Shown here one piece after another: positions 23,001 through 33,788 of a stretch of DNA of 64,000 nucleotides; positions within the stretch are counted from its first letter, which is position 1; every line of letters starts with the position of its first letter. Where the stretch lies: assembly GCA_038503065.1 (NCBI GenBank), contig JBCAMK010000011.1, positions 1,860,001 to 1,924,000 of the forward strand, read 5' to 3'. Under the pieces are notes generated by a model, which ran no database searches, was not told the DNA's origin, and was given only the letters and a program-made list of their open reading frames with translations. A program made the position numbers and the translations under genes. The DNA comes from Paragyromitra xinjiangensis. Its lineage: Eukaryota > Ascomycota > Pezizomycetes > Pezizales > Discinaceae.

Positions 23001-25806
23001 TAGATATAACAGATGTATAGAGATAGGAAACGGATCGATTATTTATTATCCAAGGTCTGGCAACCTACCCTATCTTGTACTCGTGCAATAATTCCTGAAG
23101 GCCATGGGCTCGGGTGCCTGTATCTCTCTTATTCCTAGCTTGAAGTCACAATTGCGAAACACCAGTATTAAGAGCATTTCCAACACAAGGTGTTGAACCA
23201 ATAGCAGCTCTAGCAGACTCTATTGGGGTCCCGAAAAGAAATTTTTGCAGCACCAGTATGCGCGTTATGTCTATAAATTCGAGCCTGCAGGGGGATCGAC
23301 TTCTCAAGCAATCAAGTCTACCCTGACCTCCAACTCTACCCCACAACAAAAGGTGTTGCGAGAATGAATAATAGACTTAATTAGACGCTTCACTGACGAG
23401 CTCTGGAGTTCGATATATATGCGCTGGGAAAGCCTTTGTCTCCCGAGTACAAAGAACTGATCTAACTCCTATTGCCTCCGGGTCTCTTTGTTCATTGCCT
23501 TGTTCACACACGCTCCCGATTTAGGAAGCCGTACTTCAACACAACGGATGGATGAATTACTACTACTACTACTAACACAACGGACGCGTACGGGAACTTA
23601 GTCGAGTGATACTGCGTGACTATCGGTGTATCTACAGGAAAATGAGGCTGGTATGGATAACATGTAGACAGCTACTCTTAATCCACGATAGCCCTTGTAA
23701 AACCTAAGGCTAGCTTCTAGAATATTTTTCGTGGCTATAAGAAATATCACATCTACTATTCTCATACCCGAAGCCATCGCGACCGAGCGAGACTATTCTA
23801 CCCACTAAAGATGCGAAGGATTGGATATAGCTTGAACAAACCTTCGAGTCAGAAAGAAAAGCGACAATGAAAAACACCAACGGCTGCAGCTGGGGTCTGG
23901 AGCTCAGGCAGCTATTTGAAATAGGGTAGTGGGGTTAAGCAATAAGTTCAACTATTTTTTGCGACTTATCGATTATTTATTCTATGGTAACAAAGGCGAC
24001 CCGTCATAGATTCACAGCAAAATTTCCGCGACAGAAAACTCCAAGGTCAAAGAATACATTTCCTCCTTCATCGCGGTCTCTCTTCCAAAGGCCAAGCGAC
24101 TTGAGTTGGATGTTCCTTTTACTATTTTAAATTCTTCAGGGATTTTACCGCTAGGGTACGTATTAAGTATCTTCATCGGTGAACCGAAAGTGTTATCTTG
24201 TGGAATCGGAGTCAGCTGCTAAGCGCCGTCTATTACGTGGCTTAGGCAGTCATTCCCATATTCCGCATGTCAATTTGTGACATCAATACTGCATCAGCAG
24301 CGAGAACTAACAACGCGCTAAGAGATTGAAATAGGATGCAACAATTTCTTCTAGCTGCTACAGGGAATTTTGTCTTCGGGAATTTAAAGTAGACTGCCTA
24401 AATCATCCATTTCCCAAGAAAACTAACCTAAGCAACAAAAAAAACAGGTAGCCGTTGGCCAAACCTGCCAAGTCATGAGGGAACTTATAGAATAGGCCCC
24501 TAAACTGCAATAAGCCACCCTGCCAACACTCGCGAGGTAAAGCCACGGACCACATCTCGACCAAGAGGTTCTCAGTTCTACATGTCTCACTAACCCCAGA
24601 TATAAACGAACATAGTAGAAACGCTTCTGGCGCACTTACCCTCAAAAAGATTTGCACTTGAAACATAGGCGTAGGCTCGCTACATAGCAGTTGTGGTTCG
24701 CATGCACATGCAGACATCAAGAAGAACAGTTACGATATCAACCGTTTAGTGAGTCATGAAGATCTTTGGCCATAAACCTCAGCGGCCAAGTTATCAAACT
24801 GCAATGAAAGCTCGGGTTCCTAATTCGTTAAGCAGCGAAGAGCCGCAGATGATTCTTTTTTTTCCACCGACCGTTACTATTGCAATGCAATTCCTTTTAT
24901 TATCCATGATCGGGTGACTAAACGATTGGAAACTTTCTTGTTGGTTTGCCTTTGCTGGTCGGTGGCGATTCACTCTCTACAGCCGGTGCATGTTTATGTG
25001 ATGGGCCTCTACTTCATTTAGCGACCCACCAATTGAGCATGCGTCACCAGTTTACGGTATTCTCGGAAAAGGTGAATGGTAACCGCCATTACCCATAGAT
25101 GTTTATAACACTTAAGCTGCTTCGATATGCCGATATCCTGTTCTCTCAGCGTATCCCAGCTCGGAAATCCGTTGCGGAGAGGTTCAATGGAGTAGGGATG
25201 CCCATCTCATGGCATAACCTACTCCTTAATTCACTAAACATCGTTCGCACGTAAGAAAAGTCGGAGGTTTATGTTAGTAAAAGGTTGGACGGCACACCCA
25301 GTCACTGAAACAACTTCTAAGCGCATTTTCATTCGAAGAATATCCGGGTTTAGGTTTTCAGAACGCTAGTCGCGCCAAAGTTCATCTGGTGTGAGAGAGG
25401 CGGTTGGTCCTAGGCTATAGAATGAGCAAATCCTGAAAAGTAATACAACATACCTCATTAGCGCTAGCACGGATGCGCAAGAATCGGGCAAAACAGATCC
25501 GCGAAGATCCTAATAGGCCCCAAATCGAGTGATAGTCTGTGCTATCTCACACGATAGGTAGTGACTCAGCAAGCGCGATCGCGACAATGCGTCAAATCAC
25601 CTCTAAAATCAAACTGAAACTAAAAAAACTAGGCACAATATGTAAGTTGTTAATCACCGAATTTTGAAAGCGGCATGACCTCTATTGGAAAGCTAGCTGT
25701 TCCCATCTGGAAACCACTCGCTCTACAAATATGTACAAAAACTACGTACAGAATTAATCGGGTAGAGTATTGGTTCCGTAGTTAGCAAAGTTATGGTTTC
25801 CTTGAA
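20043..25806. other. Long gene-poor stretch
   Basis: Nearly 6 kb without a supportable gene. Short open frames exist on both strands (for example the overlapping minus-strand frames at 20400-20719 and 24403-24720) but have no domain or splice support. A small TACTAC microsatellite lies at about 23559-23575. Confidence 0.5.
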
Positions 25807-27009
25807 TCAAGTTCGAGCTTCGACAATCCGTTGTTCTGGTCGGCTCTTTCCTGAGTTTGACCTCTGGCTCCCATTTCCACTCTTTTTTGCTGAACTTGGT
25901 CGCTGGAACCCGCCCCCTCCTAGCCAGCTTACGATTGACCTGCCGGGTGGTAATGGATGATATACATCTGCTGGTTTGTGTTGTGCTCTACCCGTGTCCC
26001 CAAGCACTGTTGAGGTATTGGAATTACTATCGTCGCTCCAAATACTTTCAGTATTTTCTGTCACAGAGCAGGTGGGGAGGGTTTGTCGTCCTGCTGATCC
26101 AGGTACAGGTTTTCGGGCTGGAACTTCATTCAGTCGACGTCCCACTTTTCCGAAAAGTACTTTCGTCCCCGGGTGTATGGAACTACGCTCATCCAAAGCG
26201 CCCGAAAGATATGTATTATAAGGGTTATTTGACCGCCTCTCGAATCCAGCTGCCTTTGGAATTAGGGGGTTTAAGCTCGGATGGCTAGGTGCCAACAGCA
26301 TTGGGGTTCGTTGGTAGCTTTCTAGGTTTGCCGCAAGCATCGGCGATGAAATCCCTGCACCTTCTTCTGGACTTTGTTCCCTAGTTATTTTATCAGTCTT
26401 TTGATCATTCAAATAAAAAAATGCGACGTACTTCTGCCTATAATACCGTCTTCTCGCAACATGACTAGCGATCCAGTATATCAACAGCACCAAAATAGCA
26501 AAACCACCCACACAACCAACTGTAACCAAGACAGTTTTAGTATCGCTGGATCCATTCTGCGAGGTTTGAGCCTCGCTCGCAGAAGTAGCTGAAGGGAACG
26601 GTTCCAGATCCGCAGTTGACGCAACCATAAGAGTGGCAGTTACGACTACTTTTAAAGATCGCTGTGTCCCTATCGACTCACTTAAGATGGTTGAACTTGG
26701 GATTGTCGTTGATATCGGGGTTGGAATTACAGAAGTAGCCGCCTGAGTGGCCCCTTGACTATTCGTTGAGATGGCTGCTTCGCCATTGTCAGTCAACGGG
26801 CCTAAAAACTGGAGAAAAAACTTACCACAAAACTCCCCATCAGAACAATCCTGCCTGGAATTTAGAATGGCAGTCAACATATTTCGAAATGAGTTTCGTT
26901 ACCGTTCAACACCACGAGTTGACAGGCGTAGATCCCTGGTACTAATTATCGGTGGGTACTTAAGCTTCGCTAGAGCCACCAAACCAGTAACCACCAGAGA
27001 CCGAACCAT
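25807..27009 (-). CDS. Single-pass membrane protein with signal peptide and S/T-rich ectodomain (367 aa, three exons)
   Basis: Exons are 26903-27009, 26826-26854 and 25807-26774. Intron 1 (48 nt) has GTAACG...TTGACTG...TTCCAG; intron 2 (51 nt) has GTAAGT...TTGACTGAC...AAGCAG and is in frame, so unspliced sequence also reads open. Exon 1 begins MVRSLVVTGLVALAKLK, a likely signal peptide. Next comes a short Cys pair region (RQDCSDGEFC), then a Ser/Thr/Ala-rich segment expected to be O-glycosylated. A transmembrane helix follows, with the core TVLVTVGCVGGFAILVLLIY, then the basic stop-transfer RRRYYRQK. The cytoplasmic tail of roughly 200 residues is Ser/Pro-rich and probably disordered. This layout resembles fungal wall-stress-sensor or Mid2-like proteins, but I see no WSC domain, so that is only an analogy. 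Confidence 0.72.
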
Positions 27010-29808
27010 AGAAAGGACAGCGGATTCCTCAACTTATACATCCGTCTGGGTTGAGTGGCGGGAATCTATTCATGCCTTTCCCAGAAAGCGTATCGGGCAT
27101 GTTCTATGGACGGCGCAGCCCAACCGTTTAGGTCTCGGTATGAGAGAGCCTCAAGAATTATACGTCTTCATAACACGGCCAGACCTAATTTGCATGAAGA
27201 AGCGGCAAATTGGCCTAGGTTCCCTGCGTCGATCTCCCTTTCGGGGGTGAAGAAACTCTAGCCGCCATTCATGGCTATACTTGCGAGTAATATTCCCTGC
27301 CAAGTTGTAGCAAGCCGCAGGCGGCAACTACATGCATTCCATCTTCACCACCTTCCAGCAGAATAGCGCAACATCCGGTAGCTTATGCTTTTCTGATCTT
27401 CCCGCTGGACCACATTATCTGCCACATTTCAGCCCCCATCGTGAGATGTCACTCTGCAGTTGCTATTGTGATCGACTTCTTGGCATCCTTCAACATCGAG
27501 GCGCAGCGGAGAAAATCGGATGCTTTGGGTTGGTGACTACTCATGCGGAAGCTAGCACAAGCCATACCACAACCTGCTTACTTTGCGAGAGATTGTGGTG
27601 GATTATGTATCCCAGGCAAAAAGGGGAGGTGTTACGTGAGCCGGTTGTAAAGAACATTCCGAAGGGTACGATTTTGATATAAACGCCTCGGCCAAATGCA
27701 GATTTCAGATAGCCCCGTAAAGGCTGTGGATTGACTAATTATCCTCAGCACAACTCAACAAGCGCAATAATCAATGGGAACCGGTGGCTGGTATCCCGAC
27801 CAGGCAAGTGTTTTCTAGAAACTCGGTTGGGTGAACAGAAATAAAAACCGAGATGCTCAATACAAAATCTAACGAAAGGAGTAAGTCACCCGAAAACCAT
27901 AATACAGTGCTGAGAGGAAAATACTAGCAAGTGGATCGACGCATCCCAGGTATGTGTATGTAAAAAAAGGCGTTATTACATACTTGCACCCCATCATTGT
28001 AACCTAGATAGAGTACATGTAGCCACGGCCATCTATGTAATGGCTAAATTTCAGATAAATCAACTATCATAGCACTCGGCTGTTAGGTTCGGAGAGGGCG
28101 AGGAGACAATTTATTGTGGAAAGGTATCAAGATATGTCTAACCTAGGAACTTGCCCAAGCCACATGCATGTGATACATCAAAACCTTCACACCACATGAG
28201 GTTGGTAGCGCCGCGGCAGCTCTATTATACTATCAACGATTTAAATTTCGGTACAGGAAATTAGTACATGTAAAGGTACTTCTTCTAGAAACCTTCCTAG
28301 GAGGGATTTTGTGTGACCGTTTTTGCGGTCAGCTAGGTGCTGTAACTCCCGACGGCAGATTTAAGAACTCTACCGACCAGAGCCTATAGGCGCCGCTATC
28401 AGGTGATCCGCTTAAGCTTTCCGGAGAATTATAAAGTTTACTTACAGTATGGGTGAGACGATACACTAGGGATGCCCTTGGAAACTTACAAATCGTATCG
28501 TACGCGTAAGATACGTTCGTTACCTATACGTACAGTAAAAATACGGCTGAATAATACAAACCCCTGTCAGTTCTTGACATCCGCTGGGAATAAAGCTCAT
28601 CATTAGGCTAGTTTTGTGGAGCAAGTTAGTCCCGGCTTATGGCAAAGAGTCCCATTTCATGTGGCGATGAGTTTAGGTTTTCTTTCCATATGTGCGATAT
28701 AGAAAGATACGTATAATTCGGGTAAGGAACGTAACGTACTGAAATTAAGGCTACCCTAAACTGCACCAAGCTAAAATCATTTCCGAACCCAATGGGTCAG
28801 GGTTACTTCTAAAAATAGACTTTCCATAAAAGCTAGGCTCATAAAGTACCGGTTTAGCGAGTGAGAGCCTATGAGTCGCTTCGGTAACTTGGCTTTTCCT
28901 TAGCGCTAGGGCTCTAAATCCGTGAATTTAGCGGATTCTTCACCAGAAACTGAGCTTTTCCTTGGGCCCTGTTGGCTTTCCACGACCATTCGGAATACTC
29001 TAAGTAACGTGTCTTTCCCGCACATTATGGCCGAATCCTCAAACTAATGGTATTTACTGGCGGGTAAGGCTTCCATGGATCGCCCTTATTCCCACGCCCT
29101 AATCCAGAGTTGCGAGAACCTCTGCTGAGAGCCTCGGTATGCTAGTTCCAATCAACTCGAACCGAAAGCAGCGCCACAACTTCATGGGCTAGGAAATGTA
29201 GTTTTCGCTTAAAACCCAGAAACGGCCAGACAGTTATGATCCGACTTTTAAATATGGAGAGAAGATATGAATAATTCGGGTGAGGGAGAAATATGATTGA
29301 GCTTGTGCCACCAGTGAGATGAAGCATATGTTATGCTACACTGGCCAATATTGCTGCGAGCCGTAGGAAATTGAGGATGATTCGTGTTGAGATGAACGTT
29401 TGCAATTGGTTTGACGATGATTGTAATTGATAAAGATCTAGCACAGAATAACGCAAGAAATACAAAGCGACCTCGCCACTAGCGTCTCCCTTAGTCCAGG
29501 TTAACTAAGTCACCATGTGCACACCCCAAAACAGTGTATCTGCTTTCTATTTCTTGTAGGCGATGGGGAACGGTAGTTTCAAATTTTTCGGCTCCCCTGT
29601 GTATATCTGAGGAGGGTTGATCGCGATCGACCTAGCGTACGGCCCAATTCCCCCCATACAGTATAATGAAGCATGATAATATATCAGACTTAACCCCACA
29701 TGACCTTTTCTCTACCTACAACGACGTATTCTATATAAACAGTCATATAAGTTAGCACTCCATCACCTTTTTACATCTTTCGGACGGAGAACTCCAATTA
29801 CTACCAGA
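27010..29808. other. Gene-poor stretch
   Basis: It includes the upstream region of the divergent membrane-protein gene. An ATG-started frame at 27332-27682 (116 codons, Cys-rich in the second half) is the only open frame of note; it has no recognisable domain. The rest shows nothing supportable. Confidence 0.4.
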
Positions 29809-30752
29809 ATGTCATCCACAAGCAATTCACCCGATCATTCTCCTGAAAAAGGTCGGACAATCAACACATGTCTGAGCCGAAGAGAGTACTCATGCCGAGG
29901 AGGGCCACACGCTCCTTCCACCTCCATCTGGCAGCCCACGATACATAGCCCAGAAATCAACCGTATTCCCAAAAAATCCTCGACCAACCCAAACTTGCCC
30001 CGATATCCCATTTTCTCCGCACCTGATGGCTATTCATCAGACTCGCCTTCTCCAAAAGCCGCCGGCACCAGAATAAAAGCACCAGGATTGTCTGAGTTAT
30101 CAAAAGTCTCTTACTCTTCTGCTCTTCTAAGTCGACCAACACCAAACCTCAATACCCTTTTTCTCTCACAGATAAAAGGTAGCACACATTTCAAGTTATC
30201 CAGGGAATTGAAGCTCTGGACGGATAAAGTAAACTTCCTGAGGAACGAGTTTCTCGACTTAATGATATTCTTTGTCGCAGCCAATCAGATCTCACAGGAA
30301 GACTACGACACTGAAATCAGTTTGCATACGACCAAGACAGCTGCGGCGGAAGCTATCTTCGTTGCGTTGAGAGTCATGTATTGGCAGAATGCCGAGTGAG
30401 TAAACACCATTCCGCCCATCTTGCCTCTAAATGTTTCTACTACTCCTGCTGAGGATTCTTACGATAGATTGATACCGAGTGCTAGCGCACTTGCACAGCT
30501 CGAGCGTGGGTACAAGTCATGGAATGAGTTTGATCAAAAGATCCTTGAGAGCATTTTTAATGTATGGCCATCAGAATTTCTTTACCCGTGTTATATACTA
30601 TGTTGTCGAGGCTTATTAGTGGTAGGTATTCTATTCATAAAGCTGCTTGGGTCGCTTAAAGCAGAAAATACATATACATCCAAGCTCTTCAGGCATTCAC
30701 CTCCTTGAATCCCGAAGATCCACAGAACTTCTTTACTCCGGGTTGCGGATAA
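29809..30752 (+). CDS. Orphan multi-exon protein (about 246 or 266 aa)
   Basis: Exon 1 (29809-30395) starts at an ATG after a short AT-rich upstream region and ends at a consensus GTGAGT donor. It encodes a Ser/Pro-rich N-terminal half followed by a helical region with LKLWTDKVNFLRNEFLDLMI and TAAAEAIFVALRVMYW. The next exon most likely starts at 30468 (30486 is an alternative in the same phase) and reads ALAQLERGYKSWNEFDQK. A final exon 30693-30752 reads TSLNPEDPQNFFTPGCG before the stop. The donor feeding it is either GTATGG at 30562 or GTAGGT at 30622; both keep phase. No known domain is recognised. Exon borders are inferred from splice signals and phase only. Confidence 0.5.
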
Positions 30753-31418
30753 AAAAGAAGCCAATAATCTCGAAGCTTTATTGAACTACATTAGATTAAG
30801 CATAAATTTAAGTCAAATTTGCTCTTGGTAGACTTTTCACAAGACGGTTCGCCACCGAGTGACTAGGTATGATGCTGACGGATACATGCTCAGATCAGCG
30901 AATAGAATATCTTCTAAACTAGAACTTCAGAACTCACCAAGCACAATTGGCCCCTCCTACAATACACATGTACTTTCAAGATAGCATGGAACATCACTCG
31001 GGTACAATATAGCCTAGTCGCGCAGAAAATACGTGTCTTCTAGGCAAAGCTCCCCGCATCACCTGGCACTTACGGATATCTTTTCTTCCTTCATTGTTGT
31101 GGTTAGTTGTTCGATATTACTTCTTTCAGTTCTCGTCTATTTTATTACTACAAAAATAACGCTTTTATATAAAGATACCGTAACTTCATTACCAGACATG
31201 AAAATACTAGATGCTCCCCAATTAAACAACAAGCCAACTCGACGCAACAAAGTAATAGCACTAAAACAAAAGAAATGCGTCTCATAAGCCGGAGGAATTC
31301 GCTAAAAACCAGAAACCAAAGAGATAAACACTGTGGTAACCTCCCAAGAAAGCATAAAAATAACTCCCGCTAAACCAAACCAGAAATTTACGAACGAAAG
31401 AGAGAAACCGTAAAGGAA
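30753..31418. other. Intergenic, convergent 3' ends
   Basis: It lies between two converging genes. An open frame at 31033-31287 has one hydrophobic segment (SSFIVVVSCSILLLSVLVYF) but no ATG or splice link, so it is not called. Confidence 0.4.
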
Positions 31419-33788
31419 CTACATGCTATCTACACCCCGTAAGCAAAAAATGACATCACTATCCAACATGCTATTTCTCCCCGCAATGTATCGCGTCCTT
31501 GGTCTCTCCTTCCACCCTTCATCCCCCAGCAACCCATTAATTCCCATCCCAACTCCTACCCCTTCAACCTTTCCCGCCATCTGCATACCCATATCGATAT
31601 CAAGTCCTACCATAATATCTCCCTCCCACTCATCCTCTTGCTCCGGAGAGGAGCAACTAGCAGAATAGATGCCGTCTCGCCAATCGTCCGGGCTACCGCC
31701 ACCGTAGGTTCCGCTAAGAATCATTTCGATTTCTTGTTCAAGGCGAGCATCGAATTCGCCGGATGTGTCCGAGGTATCGCCATCATCTTCGTATTCTTCA
31801 TCCTCAGAGAGCTCGGTATCCATTTCATCTGACCCTTGTTGACTTTGCTCAACACATGACCTGTGCCTGCCAACCTGCTGCTTTTTCACCACATGTCCAT
31901 CGAACACCTGCTGATCTAGCTTCTCAACATCATCCCTCACTATGTTTAGTTGATTCAAGCCACCAACATCGAATTCATGCTCCTCATGCTCTTCATCGAC
32001 ATCACTTAGCTCTTCACCCATCTCCGAATCAAACCTAAACGCATCCCCCACACTACTGGTGATACTGCTCCTAGTCCCATAATAGCTCGCTAGCCCCGGA
32101 GATAGGGGATAAACTGGCGATAACAAGCCAGAAAACTTTGTCGCATTACTACCACTGGACGAATTGGCAAGCCTAGGGGAGAGAAAAGGTTCTCCATTCC
32201 TCACAGCACCACTAGGATCCAAAATAGAAGCTCGATCCTTAACGCTGAAGGTACTCTTAGCGCTTTGAGGCGTCTTAGGTGTCCTCGTGAGGGGTAGTAT
32301 GAACGTGCTGTTGCTATCTGTCTTCAGACTCCGAGAAATGGGTGTAGTAATTGGAGTTATAACAGTGCGTGGTGTTTCCGGGTTCGGATTAGAGGATGAC
32401 ACTTCTCCCCAGCGAAGATTCTCAAACCACTCTACCAACCCATCCGTATCACCCATTTCTAGTTCAACGTCAATCACAGGTGACGATTCGCTCGGCTTGG
32501 GTACTGGGCTTAACGCAGGACTGGGCGAGCGAGACTGCGAGGGTGTGGGAATGGCAGGAAGCGGCAAGTGGGCATAAATTTCTTTTCCTTCAGGTGATTT
32601 AGGCTTTAGAGATGATAGGTTGGTTTTTATCTTTGAAGGTTTGATTGCTTTCCTTCTAGGCTTGCTATTTACCATTACAGTTGGTGTTGGCATAGGACTC
32701 GCACTAGGGACATTATCCTTAGCCTCCGCGGCTACTACCGCCGGAATGCAACCCTCCAGCTCTGCAATAAATCCCACCGGTGTGGGCGATGGTGTCCGTG
32801 GTGGTGGCGACAGCACCCGAGCTCGTTCTTTCTGGGCCAGACTCTTTGCTGGCGTTGGTGGAGGTGCTCTCGGGGGTTGTGTTTGAGAATCAATTGTAAT
32901 TCGTTGGGATGGGATCTTTTGTGCAATATGATCTGCAAATGCATCCACCTGACTTCTACTAGATGAGGTACGGGGCCTGTTGCTGGGATAGATACCCAAG
33001 ACCGACTCGAGAACTTCAGAGGTACGACTTCTGTGATGCTTCGGACCTCGGGATTTAACGGGTGAAGTAGATGTTCGAGTTGAGTGTGGTCTTGCAGCTG
33101 AAGTAACTACAATTGGCGGTGTGGGAGGCGAGGGAACAATTCGCATGTCTGCACTGCGACGAGGGTGATCGTCACCTCGGGGAGGTGGAAGAAGGGGACT
33201 GGGCCCAGGGCTCGTCCATGGTTGGGGGGGAATTGCGAACCCGGTAGCAGCTGCTGGGTCCACAAGACTCGTAGGTCGCCGCCGCTGCCATGGGTCCATC
33301 ATTATCTTAAATTTGCTTTGTGAGGGTGCAGATATAGAGGGTGCACTAGTAGACATGATGTTTGATGACCTAGAATTCTTTCGGTTCGGGCTCCGGGCTA
33401 AACGGCGCTCCGAACCTCGCTCGGAAGACTGATAGAAGCTTGTAAAAGCGGCCATTGTTGATGTTGCCTTCGGTCCTGAGGGTAGTGGAGTGAGCCGTGG
33501 CCTTGGTTTTGAAGGTTTTTTGGAGAGCTTGGTTGGTTTTCGTTCTCGAGGCGGCGATGAAGAGGATAGGCCCGGGGGTGTAGGTAGGCTTTTGTTGAGT
33601 GAAGGAGTGCGGCAGTGTACTGAGGAAGTGGGGGTGGGGGGCTGATGGGACGGAAGACCAGCGGTGCGTTTCTCCGCAATGAAAAGTCGAATTTGCTTGT
33701 CTAGGTCGAAGGGATACGAAGGAGGCAAATTACTGGGTGGGATGCGGGAAGCCGGAGGAGGCGTGAAGGTGTATTTTATGCCTGTCAT
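31419..33788 (-). CDS. Large Pro/Ser-rich disordered protein (789 aa)
   Basis: A single long open frame; the first ATG (33788) was taken as start. The sequence is dominated by Pro, Ser, Thr and basic residues through the first two thirds (for example TPPPASRIPPSNLPPSYPF near the start, many SPSP/TPPP motifs), so it is probably unstructured and a target of proline-directed kinases. Short conserved-looking islands are FDLDKQIRLFIAEKR near residue 30, DTDGLVEWFENLRWGE about two thirds along, and the extreme C-terminus with RYIAGRNSMLDSDVIFCLRG. An acidic stretch (ELSEDEEYEDDGDTSD) precedes the C-terminal part. I do not recognise the family; the pattern suits a regulatory or scaffold protein of filamentous ascomycetes. 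Antisense frames of up to 96 codons are shadows. Confidence 0.75.
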   Translation of the reverse strand: MTGIKYTFTPPPASRIPPSNLPPSYPFDLDKQIRLFIAEKRTAGLPSHQPPTPTSSVHCRTPSLNKSLPTPPGLSSSSPPRERKPTKLSKKPSKPRPRLTPLPSGPKATSTMAAFTSFYQSSERGSERRLARSPNRKNSRSSNIMSTSAPSISAPSQSKFKIMMDPWQRRRPTSLVDPAAATGFAIPPQPWTSPGPSPLLPPPRGDDHPRRSADMRIVPSPPTPPIVVTSAARPHSTRTSTSPVKSRGPKHHRSRTSEVLESVLGIYPSNRPRTSSSRSQVDAFADHIAQKIPSQRITIDSQTQPPRAPPPTPAKSLAQKERARVLSPPPRTPSPTPVGFIAELEGCIPAVVAAEAKDNVPSASPMPTPTVMVNSKPRRKAIKPSKIKTNLSSLKPKSPEGKEIYAHLPLPAIPTPSQSRSPSPALSPVPKPSESSPVIDVELEMGDTDGLVEWFENLRWGEVSSSNPNPETPRTVITPITTPISRSLKTDSNSTFILPLTRTPKTPQSAKSTFSVKDRASILDPSGAVRNGEPFLSPRLANSSSGSNATKFSGLLSPVYPLSPGLASYYGTRSSITSSVGDAFRFDSEMGEELSDVDEEHEEHEFDVGGLNQLNIVRDDVEKLDQQVFDGHVVKKQQVGRHRSCVEQSQQGSDEMDTELSEDEEYEDDGDTSDTSGEFDARLEQEIEMILSGTYGGGSPDDWRDGIYSASCSSPEQEDEWEGDIMVGLDIDMGMQMAGKVEGVGVGMGINGLLGDEGWKERPRTRYIAGRNSMLDSDVIFCLRGVDSM

